Origin: an uncultured Veillonellaceae bacterium
GTDB taxonomy: Bacteria; Bacillota; Negativicutes; Veillonellales; Megasphaeraceae
Direction: 5' to 3'
Assembly: GCA_900546795.1 (NCBI GenBank)
Contig: UREG01000004.1
Location: forward strand, 1-45,720
Length of the DNA: 45,720 nucleotides
Position 1 is the first letter of the stretch, and the number at the start of each line of letters is the position of its first letter. Below, in pieces: positions 24,134 to 32,834 of this stretch. Position numbers and translations under genes: made by a program. Under the pieces are notes generated by a model. It saw nothing but the letters and a program-made list of their open reading frames with translations, searched no databases and was not told the DNA's origin.

Positions 24134-24994
24134 TTAGTTTCCCCCCTTTACTGCCGCATAGACGGAAGCGGCTGCTTCCGGTACGGTGCGTACTTTCGTT
24201 TTGACTGCCAGTCCGCGGCTGTGCAGATACTGGAGAAGTCCCGTTACCGGCGGCACATCGACGCCGGCCTGGCGGAGCAGATCCTGTTTTGTTTCAAAAA
24301 TATCGAGCGGCGCTCCGTCCAGGAGAATATGTCCCTCCGACAATACGATCAGCCGATCGGCCATGCGGGAAATATCTTCCATATTATGGGAGACGAGGAT
24401 GACCGTCAGATTTTTTTCTTTATGCCAGGTCATGATTTCCTGGAAAATTTCTTCCCGGCCGATGGGATCCAGACCGGCAGACGGTTCGTCCAGCACGAGA
24501 AAATCCGGATGCAGGGCGATCACGCCGGCAATCGCAACGCGGCGCATTTGACCGCCGCTCAGCCGAAATGGGGAGCGGTCGGCAAACGTGTCGTAGTCAA
24601 GGCCGACGAATTCCATCGCTTCTTTGACCCGGGTCTGGATTTCCTCTTCGGATAGTCCCAGGTTGCGGGGGCCAAAGGCAATATCTTTGGCAATCGTTTC
24701 TTCAAAGAGCTGATGTTCCGGGTATTGGAACACCATGCCGACTTTATGGCGCATGGCAAAAGCTTCTTTTGTTTTCTGGCTGATGTCGACACCGTTTACC
24801 GTAACTGTGCCGGCCGTAGGCTGGAGAAGGCCGTTTAAATGCTGCACCAGCGTGGATTTGCCGGAACCGGTATGGCCGATGATGCCCACGAATTCTCCCT
24901 GACGGATCGTAAGATCAATCGCATCGATGGCTTTTCGCTCAAACGGCGTGCCCATGCCGTAGATATAGGATACGTTTTGTAAGTTTATGGACAT
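24134..24994 (-). CDS. ecfA2: ECF transporter ATPase EcfA2
   Basis: This 286-residue ABC ATPase has Walker A GHTGSGKST (40-48), the Q-loop at VFQYPEHQLFEE, signature RLSGGQMRRVAIAG, Walker B FLVLDEPSAGLDP and the switch His in VSHNMED. It pairs with EcfA1 to power vitamin or ion uptake through EcfT. Its ATG overlaps the end of ecfA1 by ten bases and follows AGGAG. Confidence 0.95.
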   Translation of the reverse strand: MSINLQNVSYIYGMGTPFERKAIDAIDLTIRQGEFVGIIGHTGSGKSTLVQHLNGLLQPTAGTVTVNGVDISQKTKEAFAMRHKVGMVFQYPEHQLFEETIAKDIAFGPRNLGLSEEEIQTRVKEAMEFVGLDYDTFADRSPFRLSGGQMRRVAIAGVIALHPDFLVLDEPSAGLDPIGREEIFQEIMTWHKEKNLTVILVSHNMEDISRMADRLIVLSEGHILLDGAPLDIFETKQDLLRQAGVDVPPVTGLLQYLHSRGLAVKTKVRTVPEAAASVYAAVKGGN

Positions 24995-25821
24995 AATGCA
25001 TCTCCTAACTCCGTATTCGTCATGATAGAAGGCGGCAGGGACAGACCTTTTTCCTGCAGGCGGAATGCGACTTCCGCGGCGACCGGTACGTCCAGCCCCA
25101 TGTCTTTGAGTTCCTGAACATGGGAAAATACGCTGCGCGCCGTACCGTCCATGACCAGCCGGCCTTTATGGATAACGACAACGCGGTCTGCCGTTACGGC
25201 TTCTTCCATAAAATGCGTGATAAGAGCTACGGTGATGCCTTCGTTTTTATTTAAATCATGCAGCGTTTCCATGACTTCCCGCCGTCCTTTCGGATCGAGC
25301 ATAGCCGTAGGTTCATCGAGCACAATGCAGTCCGACTGCATGGCCAAAATACCGGCAATGGCGATGCGCTGTTTTTGCCCGCCGCTTAACAGATGGGGAG
25401 CATGGAGGGCAAATTTTTTCATGCCGACCCGTTCTAACGCAGTATCTACGCGCTGGCGAAGCTCTGCGGAGGGAATTCCTAAATTTTCCGGGCCGAACGC
25501 GACGTCTTCTTCTACGATGGCCGCTACGATCTGGTTGTCCGGATTTTGAAATACCATACCGACATGCTGGCGGATATTCCAAAGCTGCTGCGGGTCGTCG
25601 GTCTGCATGCCGCATACCGATACCGTTCCTTCCGAAGGAAGGAGAAGGGCATTAAAATGCTTGGCCAGGGTCGATTTGCCGGAACCGTTCGTACCGATAA
25701 TCGCAACAAATTCTCCCTTGCGTATTTGCAGAGATATGTCCTTCAGTGCATATGCGATGCCCCCCTCGTCGTTTTCGTAGGTGTGGCTCATATGCTGCAC
25801 ATTGATCATGATAGTATCCAT
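24985..25821 (-). CDS. ecfA1: ECF transporter ATPase EcfA1
   Basis: This 278-residue ABC ATPase has Walker A GTNGSGKST (43-51), Q-loop VFQNPDNQIVAA, signature LLSGGQKQRIAIAG, Walker B CIVLDEPTAMLDP and switch His in ITHFMEE. It is the first gene of the ecf-truA operon. The ATG at 25821 is six bases from GGAG. In many Firmicutes rplQ precedes it; here the neighbour is ridA, divergently transcribed, and a dedicated promoter is visible. Confidence 0.95.
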   Translation of the reverse strand: MDTIMINVQHMSHTYENDEGGIAYALKDISLQIRKGEFVAIIGTNGSGKSTLAKHFNALLLPSEGTVSVCGMQTDDPQQLWNIRQHVGMVFQNPDNQIVAAIVEEDVAFGPENLGIPSAELRQRVDTALERVGMKKFALHAPHLLSGGQKQRIAIAGILAMQSDCIVLDEPTAMLDPKGRREVMETLHDLNKNEGITVALITHFMEEAVTADRVVVIHKGRLVMDGTARSVFSHVQELKDMGLDVPVAAEVAFRLQEKGLSLPPSIMTNTELGDALCP

Positions 25822-25854
25822 GGATATCTCCTATTCTGGGTAATATTCGCACTC

Positions 25855-25883
25855 ATTATACACACTTTTATATCCCTTGTCTA
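25855..25883 (-). promoter_or_regulatory. Promoter of the ecf-truA operon
   Basis: Minus-strand TAGACA (25883-25878) and TATAAT (25860-25855) are 17 bases apart, 34 bases before ecfA1. Confidence 0.7.
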
Positions 25884-25955
25884 ATGAAAACGCCGTTTTG
25901 CCGGCAATTAGCGGGAGTAAAATTAAGATTTAATACGAATATAAGAAAAGACAAA

Positions 25956-25983
25956 TAGACAAGTGTCAGCTATATGTTATAAT
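25956..25983 (+). promoter_or_regulatory. Promoter of ridA
   Basis: TAGACA (25956-25961) and TATAAT (25978-25983) with 16-base spacing lie 42 bases before the ridA start. Confidence 0.7.
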
Positions 25984-26025
25984 GTTTGTATAAAACATCT
26001 TTTTTGAATGCAGGAGGTAATACTT

Positions 26026-26406
26026 ATGACAGAAGTTATTGCAACGAAACAGGCTCCGGCGGCAGTAGGCCCCTATTCTCAGGCCATTAAAGCCGGCGAT
26101 TTCCTTTTTGCTTCCGGCCAGATCGGCCTGATGCCCGCTACAGGCGAATTAGCGCAGGGCGGGATCACGGCGCAGGCGCAGCAGGCTATGAAAAACGTGA
26201 GCGCTGTATTGGCAGAAGCCGGCCTTTCGTTTGACAATGTAATTAAAACGACGGTATTTATCACAGATATGGCTGACTTTGCCGCTGTAAATGAAGTATA
26301 TGGAAGCTGCTTCCAGAAAATGCTGCCGGCCCGGTCCTGCGTAGCGATCAAAGAGCTTCCAAAAGGCGCGCTGGTTGAAGTGGAAGTTATTGCATACTGC
26401 AAATAA
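26026..26406 (+). CDS. ridA: RidA family enamine/imine deaminase
   Basis: This 126-residue cytoplasmic trimer-forming protein hydrolyses reactive enamines and imines (such as 2-aminoacrylate) released by PLP-dependent dehydratases. The conserved pocket residues are present: GPYSQAI (15-21), Arg103 in PARSCVAIKELPKG and Glu120 in VEVEVIA. The ATG at 26026 follows AGGAGGT by seven bases; an upstream in-frame ATG at 26008 lacks a site. Its position beside amino-acid and peptide degradation genes fits its protective job. Confidence 0.95.
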   Translation: MTEVIATKQAPAAVGPYSQAIKAGDFLFASGQIGLMPATGELAQGGITAQAQQAMKNVSAVLAEAGLSFDNVIKTTVFITDMADFAAVNEVYGSCFQKMLPARSCVAIKELPKGALVEVEVIAYCK

Positions 26407-26437
26407 ACTGCTGGTCATTACGAAGTGGGAGATAAAG

Positions 26438-26468
26438 AGAGTTGTCCGTGGGGGGCAGCTCTTTTTTT
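26438..26468 (+). terminator. Terminator of ridA
   Basis: AGAGTTGTCC pairs with GGGCAGCTCT (two wobbles) and is followed by seven T residues. Confidence 0.75.
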
Positions 26469-26573
26469 ATTGTAAACCTTAAGAGATAAAATACATATTT
26501 ATGCAAATAAGCAAACAAAATAGGGCATATCGTGAATTTATTTTGCCGTCTATGTATACATGGAGAATCTGTA

Positions 26574-26603
26574 TTGACAGGAAAAGGCCGTTAGTAATAT
26601 CAT
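26574..26603 (+). promoter_or_regulatory. Promoter of the M20-yjiHG operon, with downstream dyad
   Basis: TTGACA (26574-26579) and TATCAT (26598-26603) are spaced by 18 bases. A ten-base palindrome CGTTATAACG at 26631-26640 lies in the predicted 5' leader and may be an operator. Confidence 0.5.
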
Positions 26604-26676
26604 AAAACAACAATATAGCATACTTTTATCCGTTATAACGAAAAGAATGAAAGTATGGAAATAGGGAGGGGTTCCT

Positions 26677-27831
26677 GTGAACGAAGAAATCAAACAGTAT
26701 GTGGACAGCTGCCAGGAAGAGGTCATTCAGTTTTGGAAAGATCTGGTATCGTACGACAGCGGTTCCAGCTACAAAGCCGGACTTGACGAAGCGCGGGCAT
26801 TTTTAGTAGACGCGTTTACGAAAATCGGCGGCAAGGTTACGGTAGAGCCGTTTGAAAAAGCCGGGGATTTTATCGTAGCTACGTTTGGGGAAGCGACGGA
26901 CAAAGCGCCGATCGTATTGTCGGGGCACTATGACACGGTATTCCCGCAGGGAGAAGTAGAAAAACGGCCGTTTACGATTACGGACGGCAAAGCGTATGGG
27001 CCGGGCGCGCTGGATATGAAAGGCGGCATTACCATCGCGTACTACATTGTAAAAACGCTGCAAAAGATCGGGTACACGGATCGGCAGATCAAGATCGTTC
27101 TTGCCGGGGACGAAGAAACGGCGCACAAAGACTCTACTGCCGGCGAATCTTTTACGAAAGCCGTTTCCGGTGCTAGAATGGCGCTCAACTTTGAAACGAG
27201 CTTTGTAGATAACTCCGTTGTTGTCGGCAGAAAAGGAACGGCTTATATCTATTTGAATGTAGAAGGGGTAGGCGCGCATGCCGGCAACGATCCGGAAAAC
27301 GGCCGGAGCGCTCTGTTGGAATTGTCGCATAAAATCATTGCGATCCAGGCGCTTAACGGCGTAAAAGAAGGGATCACTTTCAATGCAGGCACGGCAAAAG
27401 GCGGTACGGTTCCCAACGCAGTTCCGGCACATGCGGAAATGGTCGTTGATATCCGGTACGTAGATCCGGCACAGCAGCCGGAAATTGAACAGATGGTAAA
27501 AGAAGCGCTGGAACCGACTCATGTAGAAGGAACGACGTCTTCGTATGAATTAAAATGGAGCATGCCTCCGATGAAAACGACAGACGGCGTCATGGACGTA
27601 TTCAATCGGTATAACGCCGTATACGAAGCAAATGGTTTGGGGTCGCTCAAAGCGATTACCTGCGGCGGCGGCGCGGATTCGTCATACGAAGTTATCGCAG
27701 GCGTGCCGACCCTGTGCGCAGTAGGCGTAAAAGGCGCGCGGAACCATACGGTGGAAGAATTTGCCGTAGTCGATTCCATGTTTGAACGGATCGCGACGCT
27801 GACGGAACTGATCGTATCGGTAACGGACTAA
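26677..27831 (+). CDS. M20 family metallopeptidase (glutamate carboxypeptidase/ArgE-like)
   Basis: This 384-residue cytoplasmic di-zinc hydrolase cleaves the amide bond of a dipeptide or N-acyl amino acid. Metal ligands fit the M20 pattern: His in SGHYDTV (near 88), Asp in GALDMKGG, the Glu pair in GDEETAH, Glu in LNFETS and His in RNHTVEEF. A dimerisation (lid) domain spans about 180-290 (GVGAHAGNDPENGRSALLEL). GTG start, five bases after GGAGGGG. Followed 21 bases later by the YjiH-like gene, so its substrate probably enters with that pair. Paralogous to the M20 at 32,835. Confidence 0.92.
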   Translation: MNEEIKQYVDSCQEEVIQFWKDLVSYDSGSSYKAGLDEARAFLVDAFTKIGGKVTVEPFEKAGDFIVATFGEATDKAPIVLSGHYDTVFPQGEVEKRPFTITDGKAYGPGALDMKGGITIAYYIVKTLQKIGYTDRQIKIVLAGDEETAHKDSTAGESFTKAVSGARMALNFETSFVDNSVVVGRKGTAYIYLNVEGVGAHAGNDPENGRSALLELSHKIIAIQALNGVKEGITFNAGTAKGGTVPNAVPAHAEMVVDIRYVDPAQQPEIEQMVKEALEPTHVEGTTSSYELKWSMPPMKTTDGVMDVFNRYNAVYEANGLGSLKAITCGGGADSSYEVIAGVPTLCAVGVKGARNHTVEEFAVVDSMFERIATLTELIVSVTD

Positions 27832-27852
27832 CATCATAGAGGGGGAAAGAAG

Positions 27853-28509
27853 ATGGGACAGGAACAAAAACAAAACCAAAACCAGGCTTCGCAAGTAAAA
27901 GTAACTTGGGTATCCTGGGTGGCCTTATTTATCTTGATCGTGTTATTTTCCGGTGTGCTGCAAAAAGCGCCTGCACCATGGAAAGCGTTTGACTTTGCAA
28001 ACTTAGTAGGGAACTTCGGGGCGATTTATCAGAAAGTAAACTTCGTAGGGAAAGGCGGCGCCGGCGCCAGAGAAGCACTGCTCTTTACCTTTACGCTGAT
28101 TCCTACCGTTTGTCTGGCAGTTGGATTAATCAATGTTGTTGAATCCTGCGGCGGTTTGATGGCGGCAGAAAAATTATTCCGTCCATTGCTTCGCCCGCTG
28201 CTTGGCATTCCCGGTGTAGCCGGTATCTCTTTTATTGCTTCCTTTACGAGTTCGGATATTGCCGCTTTCATGACGAAAGGGCTGGTAGAAGACGGTTTGA
28301 TGACCGATGAAGAACGGGCGGTATATGTTGCGTATCAGTACGCAGGCTCGGCGGTTATCATGAATACGATCAATACGCAGGCGCCGCTGCTGCCGATTGC
28401 ATTGATGGCATTGGGGCCTATCATTTTACTGGAAATGGTCTGCAAGATTTTTGGTGCGAACCTGCTTCGCCTGTATATCGCATTGCAGAGAAAGAAAGAA
28501 GGGGTGTAA
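27853..28509 (+). CDS. yjiH: YjiH-like membrane protein, nucleoside-recognition/Gate domain
   Basis: This 218-residue protein has about four to five membrane helices and a Gate (nucleoside-recognition) domain, visible as TFTLIPTVCLAVGLINVVES and GIPGVAGISFIASFTSSDIAAFM. YjiH and YjiG are always paired and are presumed half-transporters. In E. coli yjiH-yjiG sit beside iadA, which hydrolyses isoaspartyl dipeptides; here an M20 peptidase takes that place, supporting a dipeptide or acylated amino acid import role. A hydrophilic Gln/Lys tail (QEQKQNQNQ) begins the protein. It is separated from yjiG by one base. Confidence 0.85.
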   Translation: MGQEQKQNQNQASQVKVTWVSWVALFILIVLFSGVLQKAPAPWKAFDFANLVGNFGAIYQKVNFVGKGGAGAREALLFTFTLIPTVCLAVGLINVVESCGGLMAAEKLFRPLLRPLLGIPGVAGISFIASFTSSDIAAFMTKGLVEDGLMTDEERAVYVAYQYAGSAVIMNTINTQAPLLPIALMALGPIILLEMVCKIFGANLLRLYIALQRKKEGV

Positions 28510-28510
28510 G

Positions 28511-29008
28511 ATGGCACAGGAACAAAAAGCAGCTCCAGCAGTAAAGAAAAATGCAATCGAAGAATTTATGGCTGGCGCGAAAAAAGGGTTTTATATTGGG
28601 ATCGAACAGATTTTGCCGGCTATGGTGCTGGGGTATGCGATCGTGCAGTTCTTACAGCTGACCGGCGTCGTTCCGCTTTTGGGGGATATCTTTTCTCCGA
28701 TCATGGTCATCTTTGGACTTCCCGGAGAGAGCGTAGTCGCTTTGATTTCCGCGTTCTTTGCTAAAGCTGCCGGTGCAGCGACCGCAGCCAACCTGTATAC
28801 GCAGGGGTTGATCAACGAAGCGCAGGCTACGATCCTCATCATGCCATGTATGCTGATGGGAACGCTCGTTGGCCACTATGCCCGCATCGTATTGGTTGCG
28901 AATGTATCGGATAAATACCGCAAAATCATGCTGGTAATTCCTATCATCGACGCGATTGTAGGTATGCTCCTCATGCGTTTGATTTTGACCTTTACTGGTG
29001 CAATGTAA
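28511..29008 (+). CDS. yjiG: YjiG-like membrane protein, nucleoside-recognition/Gate domain
   Basis: This 165-residue protein has about four membrane helices, with the Gate signature LPAMVLGYAIVQFLQLTG and a second-half GESVVALISAFFAKAAGAATA. It is the partner of the YjiH-like protein upstream; both start MxQEQK, an echo that suggests a shared N-terminal module. The ATG at 28511 directly follows the yjiH stop with its ribosome site inside yjiH; an earlier in-frame GTG at 28451 would overlap by 59 bases and is not needed. Last gene of the operon. Confidence 0.85.
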   Translation: MAQEQKAAPAVKKNAIEEFMAGAKKGFYIGIEQILPAMVLGYAIVQFLQLTGVVPLLGDIFSPIMVIFGLPGESVVALISAFFAKAAGAATAANLYTQGLINEAQATILIMPCMLMGTLVGHYARIVLVANVSDKYRKIMLVIPIIDAIVGMLLMRLILTFTGAM

Positions 29009-29032
29009 GAAAACATGACATAAAGAAAGAAG

Positions 29033-29061
29033 AAAAGCCGTCCGTACTGGGCGGCTTTTTT
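29033..29061 (+). terminator. Terminator of the M20-yjiHG operon
   Basis: AAGCCGTCC pairs with GGGCGGCTT (one wobble), loop GTACT, then T residues. Confidence 0.8.
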
Positions 29062-29538
29062 GCATGGGAAAATAAAGAGAGGGAGCTGCGGGATGAAGCG
29101 GCAGATTGAATTGCTTGGCTGGCACGATGTTTGGCAGAGGACGGATACGGGGATGGAAAGAACACAAAAAGAATCCGCAGTCAGTTAGAACTTAGAGTCC
29201 CCTACGGGTATGCGGATGGAAAGAGGAAGGCAGTGAACCGGTTTGAGAAGAGAAAAGTACAGGCGGTAATTGTTCAATCAGATGATAGACGATGCGAACG
29301 TTGGGATATCGCGGCAGCTGAGGGGACTGCATCGAAAAAGTTCTTAGTGATGAATGGACAGGGAGAGCGGCGTTTGCAGAAACTTGTAGGACATGTCCTA
29401 ATCATTGAGACGATTGATAACGGCCGTATCCTCCTGAGCAGAGAGATTTTCAGTGTCGTGATAAAGGAGGAGGGATACAAGCAGCACGTGCAGGCAGGAT
29501 CGGGGATAGAAAAATAGGAGATGGCGGCAAAGCAAAAC
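29062..29538. other. Region between convergent operons, one unrecognised 128-codon frame
   Basis: A plus-strand frame at 29131-29517 is open for 128 codons but lacks a ribosome site, starts inside low-complexity sequence and resembles no family I know; its Lys/Arg/Glu-rich composition looks like spacer. A minus-strand frame over the same bases is equally unconvincing. I treat the stretch as non-coding or decayed. Confidence 0.35.
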
Positions 29539-29570
29539 AACACTCCACAGGAATTTTTGTGGAGTGTTTT
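29539..29570. terminator. Terminator downstream of the MFS gene
   Basis: AACACTCCACA/TGTGGAGTGTT, eight-base loop. T residues on the plus side and TTGTTTTG on the minus side allow use by the leftward MFS transcript. Confidence 0.7.
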
Positions 29571-29588
29571 ACATATAGTATATAGAAA

Positions 29589-30896
29589 TCAATGGGCTCC
29601 TTGAGGAGCTTCGGAAGATGCATCGGCATTGGCGTTCTTTTCTTCTGTCTTTTGACGGAACGTCATAGCGATCAGCGCGGAAATCACAGCCATCGTTGCC
29701 AGATACATAAAGGCTGTATCGAAGCTGTTGGCTCCGCTGCCGGAGATTTGTACCAGATAGCCGATCGTGATCGGCGCCAGGAAACCGGCGAGCTGTGCGC
29801 CCGTATTGACAATACCCATGGCCCGGCCGGTGATTTCTTTGGAAATGGCCGTCATCGGCAGATTGAGTACGGCGATAAGGCACATGAAGATAAAGAAGCC
29901 GGCGATCGTCTGATAGACGATGAGCATGGTCATGTCGGCCGTAGTATAAGTCAGATATAGGAAGAGAGCCACACACAATTCCCCGATAACTACCGGGATT
30001 TTGCGGTTTTTCGCAAACGGACCGTCGCAGAGCCAGCCGCCGACGAGAGCGCCGACCACGCCCAAGAAGAAGGGCAGTGATGCGATGATGCCCATTTTGG
30101 ACATTTCAAAACCGCGGGCCTGAACGAGATAGCTGGGCAGCCAGGTCATAAAGCCCCAGGTAGCCGTGTTGGAGAAAAAGATGATGAGGAAAGATTTCCA
30201 AACCGCCGGCTGGGCAACCACCTGCATAAAGCTCATATTGGCAGGTGCTACGGCGCCTTTGGCCAGTTCTTCTTCGCCTTCGCGCAGTTCCGCTAACTCT
30301 TCTTCTGTAATGCCTTTGCGGTCTGCCGGGTTATCCGGGAGATAATGCCAGATCAGCCATGCTAATATGATACCCGGGATCGTAAGGGAATAAAAGGCCA
30401 TGCGCCAGCCCCATTCCGCCATGATGGCGACTACGAAAAGCGGTGCGATCGCAGGCCCCAGCGCGTTGGTGCTGAGCATGATCGCATTGGCGAAACCGCG
30501 GGATTTCAGCGGCGTCCAAGTTGCCAGCGCTTTCCACGTACCGGACGGCGTGATTCCTTCGCCGACGCCAAAGACGACGCGGGCTGCCAGCATAGAAGTC
30601 AAGCTGCTGACTGCGCCGGTAACACCGGTAAAGATGGACCACCAGAAAATACCGGTAACCATGACTTTGCGGGCGCCGAACTTATCGCTCAAGATACCGC
30701 CGGGTATCTGGCACAGGGCATAACCGGCAAAGAATGCGCTCATGACGATCCCCATTTCGACAGGCGTAAGCGAGAATTCTTCACTGATATAGGGAATTGC
30801 GACGGACATAACCATACGGTCCAGATAAGAGATCATCCAAATCAAAAATACAACTAATAAGGCTGTATGCCTGTGTTTCCATGTAAAACCACCCAT
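29589..30896 (-). CDS. MFS transporter, anion:cation symporter type
   Basis: This 435-residue major facilitator protein has 12 predicted helices. The N-terminus (FLIWMISYLDRMVMSVAIPYI) and GILSDKFGARKVM, the A-motif between helices 2 and 3, match the ACS family that imports organic anions (hexuronates, tartrate, phthalate, acyl amino acids) with a cation. A cytosolic loop (residues ~195-220, Glu-rich) separates the halves. AAAGGAGG precedes the ATG. It lies 55 bases after an M20D amidohydrolase on the same strand, so an N-acyl amino acid or similar conjugate is a plausible cargo. Confidence 0.9.
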   Translation of the reverse strand: MGGFTWKHRHTALLVVFLIWMISYLDRMVMSVAIPYISEEFSLTPVEMGIVMSAFFAGYALCQIPGGILSDKFGARKVMVTGIFWWSIFTGVTGAVSSLTSMLAARVVFGVGEGITPSGTWKALATWTPLKSRGFANAIMLSTNALGPAIAPLFVVAIMAEWGWRMAFYSLTIPGIILAWLIWHYLPDNPADRKGITEEELAELREGEEELAKGAVAPANMSFMQVVAQPAVWKSFLIIFFSNTATWGFMTWLPSYLVQARGFEMSKMGIIASLPFFLGVVGALVGGWLCDGPFAKNRKIPVVIGELCVALFLYLTYTTADMTMLIVYQTIAGFFIFMCLIAVLNLPMTAISKEITGRAMGIVNTGAQLAGFLAPITIGYLVQISGSGANSFDTAFMYLATMAVISALIAMTFRQKTEEKNANADASSEAPQGAH

Positions 30897-30951
30897 GACA
30901 AGACCTCCTTTGATACGGGCCGGCAGAAACGGCGCGGCCCGCAGTCAGCGA

Positions 30952-32133
30952 TTATTTTTTATATTCGTTTACATAATCAAATGCAAGCTGAGCAAATCCG
31001 GCGGCGCCGATGGATAAAGCGGATTCGTCCATCTGGAATTTTGCGCTGTGCCATGGTTTATTGATGCCTTTTTCCGGATTGCCAACGCCCAGCCAGAGGA
31101 ATACGCCCGGGGTGTTTTCCATATAAAAGGCAAAATCTTCTGCGCCCATATTCGGGATCGGACGAATTACTCCGTCGCCGAATACTTTGCCGAGCGGCCC
31201 TTTCAGCCATTCTGCCAGCGTCGGATCGTTATTTACGACCGGCAGATCTTTGCGGTATACAAACGTAGCTTTGGCGCCGTAGCTGGCAGCGGTATTTTGA
31301 ATGACCCGATTCAATTCTTCTTCCAATTTATCCTGCATAGAAGTGGAGAGGGAACGAACTGTGCCTTTTAATTCCACGCGTTCCGGAATGACATTGTTGG
31401 CTTCCCCGCCATGAATGCTTCCCCAAGTGATGACGGCCGGTTCCAGCGGAGTGACGCGGCGGCTGATGATCGTTTGGATATCCATTAAGATCGAAGCCGT
31501 AGCGATGACCGGATCGATGCAGGCATCGGGAATGCCGCCGTGACCGCCTTTGCCTTCTACAGTCAAAAACAGTGTGTCGCAGGCAGCCATGATAGGGCCG
31601 TCTTTCAAGCCGATTTCTCCGGCCCGGAGCGCAGGGTTGTTATGAATGCCGAATACTGCGTCTACATGAGGATTTTCCAGGACATGGGCCTTCATCATTT
31701 CAAAGGCGCCGTTTACATGCTCTTCTGCCGGCTGAAAAATGAATTTGACAGAACCTTTCAATTCATTGCGGCGGGCTGCCAATAATTCCGCTGCGCCAAG
31801 CATGACCGTCGTATGGATATCATGGCCGCAGGCATGCATCACGCCGTCGTTGACAGATGCGAAAGAATCGCCGGTTTCTTCCTGGATCGGCAGCGCATCG
31901 ATATCTGCGCGAAGAGCAACAACCGGGCCGTCTTCTGCGCCTTTTAACAGACCAATGACACCGGTCTCGCCGCCCCAGGGAATAATTTCAATGCCCAGGC
32001 TTTCCAGCCGTTCTTTGATTTTCTGCGTAGTCCGGTGTTCCTGCCAGCTCAGCTCCGGATGCTGATGAAAGTCCCGGCGGGTTGCTGTCAATTTGTCCTG
32101 CAGTTCTGTGCTCATTTCCAAAAATGTTTTCAT
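30952..32133 (-). CDS. M20D amidohydrolase (N-acyl-amino acid/IAA-conjugate hydrolase type)
   Basis: This 393-residue metallohydrolase of the M20D branch contains hippurate, IAA-amino acid and N-acetyl-diaminopimelate hydrolases. Features: RRDFHQHPELSWQE at the N-terminus, the metal motif GVMHACGHDIHTTVMLGAA (Cys and His ligands), FQPAEEHVNGA (Glu pair), GGHGGIPD in the lid domain and NMGAEDFAFYM near the C-terminus. It frees an amino acid from an acyl group. It is the first gene of a probable two-gene unit with the MFS carrier. GGAG lies 11 bases before ATG 32133; the in-frame ATG six codons later is possible. Confidence 0.92.
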   Translation of the reverse strand: MKTFLEMSTELQDKLTATRRDFHQHPELSWQEHRTTQKIKERLESLGIEIIPWGGETGVIGLLKGAEDGPVVALRADIDALPIQEETGDSFASVNDGVMHACGHDIHTTVMLGAAELLAARRNELKGSVKFIFQPAEEHVNGAFEMMKAHVLENPHVDAVFGIHNNPALRAGEIGLKDGPIMAACDTLFLTVEGKGGHGGIPDACIDPVIATASILMDIQTIISRRVTPLEPAVITWGSIHGGEANNVIPERVELKGTVRSLSTSMQDKLEEELNRVIQNTAASYGAKATFVYRKDLPVVNNDPTLAEWLKGPLGKVFGDGVIRPIPNMGAEDFAFYMENTPGVFLWLGVGNPEKGINKPWHSAKFQMDESALSIGAAGFAQLAFDYVNEYKK

Positions 32134-32469
32134 AGTTCCCTACACTCCTTTGTGTATAAAATATCTGCCATAGTACGATGACAGAGCCGATGGGGCATAC
32201 CGTCCTGCATAAAATCTCTTGATGACCAGTTTCGTAGAGATCTGTCGCATGCTTGATGATGAGTTTTTGTCAATTATGCTTTATGACGACTTTTTGCCCG
32301 CTATCTTGGTTGCCTTCATCGTAGCTTTAGAATTACAAAAAGTCAATCGAAAAATGATTTAAAGTAAACATAAATAAACAAGTTCTATATTTTATTAAAG
32401 GAAATATAATTTAAAAATATAACTGAATAAATAAAATCTATGTGATATATCAGGATGGAGGAAGAAATT
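32134..32469. other. Divergent AT-rich intergenic region
   Basis: The region between the leftward M20D gene and the rightward micro-ORF is AT-rich. A TTGACA on the minus strand (32273-32268) has only a weak -10 partner; TATAAT at 32405-32410 could serve the rightward small ORF. No other gene is seen. Confidence 0.35.
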
Positions 32470-32562
32470 ATGTATAAAATACTGTTCTTGAGCGGTATTT
32501 TATACAAGAAAAAAAGAAAAGCAATGAAGGGAAAAAGAAAAATATATTTTAAGTCAGAATAG
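32470..32562 (+). CDS. Possible small basic protein (30 aa)
   Basis: A GGAGG eight bases before ATG opens a 30-codon frame starting MYKILFLSGILYKKKRK, with ten lysines and three arginines after a short hydrophobic start. The composition recalls small membrane-active or RNA-binding peptides. The first codons lie in a perfect 11-base inverted repeat, so the mRNA start would be structured. No family is recognised. It may be translated, or the inverted repeat may be the functional element. Confidence 0.35.
   Translation: MYKILFLSGILYKKKRKAMKGKRKIYFKSE
32472..32505. repeat. Perfect inverted repeat GTATAAAATAC
   Basis: GTATAAAATAC (about 32471-32481) and GTATTTTATAC (about 32494-32504) form an 11-base-pair hairpin with a 12-base loop, overlapping the start of the small basic ORF. 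It lacks a downstream T-run and is therefore not a simple terminator. Confidence 0.6.
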
Positions 32563-32683
32563 AAAAAATGATTTTTAGGTATAAGGTAAGAATGCAGTAA
32601 TCATGGGAAGAGAGCGGTTAGTGGAGAAAAAAAGGGCGTATTTTTTCGGCCTTATCTATGCATGAATTAGAAATGAAATAGTG

Positions 32684-32712
32684 TTGACCGGAAAGAATAT
32701 TCGCTATATAGT
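32684..32712 (+). promoter_or_regulatory. Promoter of the second M20 peptidase gene
   Basis: TTGACC (32684-32689) and TATAGT (32707-32712) are spaced by 17 bases, giving a leader of about 115 bases. Confidence 0.6.
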
Positions 32713-32834
32713 AAAAGCATAAAGCAAAGATAACGTACAAAAAGATTCTATAAAGTATTGCGTACTTAAGACATCTAGCGGGAAACGGAACGGATGCCGG
32801 GTTCTTGCTGAAATAACTGAATGAGGTGACAAGC

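Noticed and set aside
29131..29517. 128-codon open frame on the plus strand
   Set aside because: No ribosome site, no recognisable domain, an equally long frame on the other strand, and position in spacer between two terminators.
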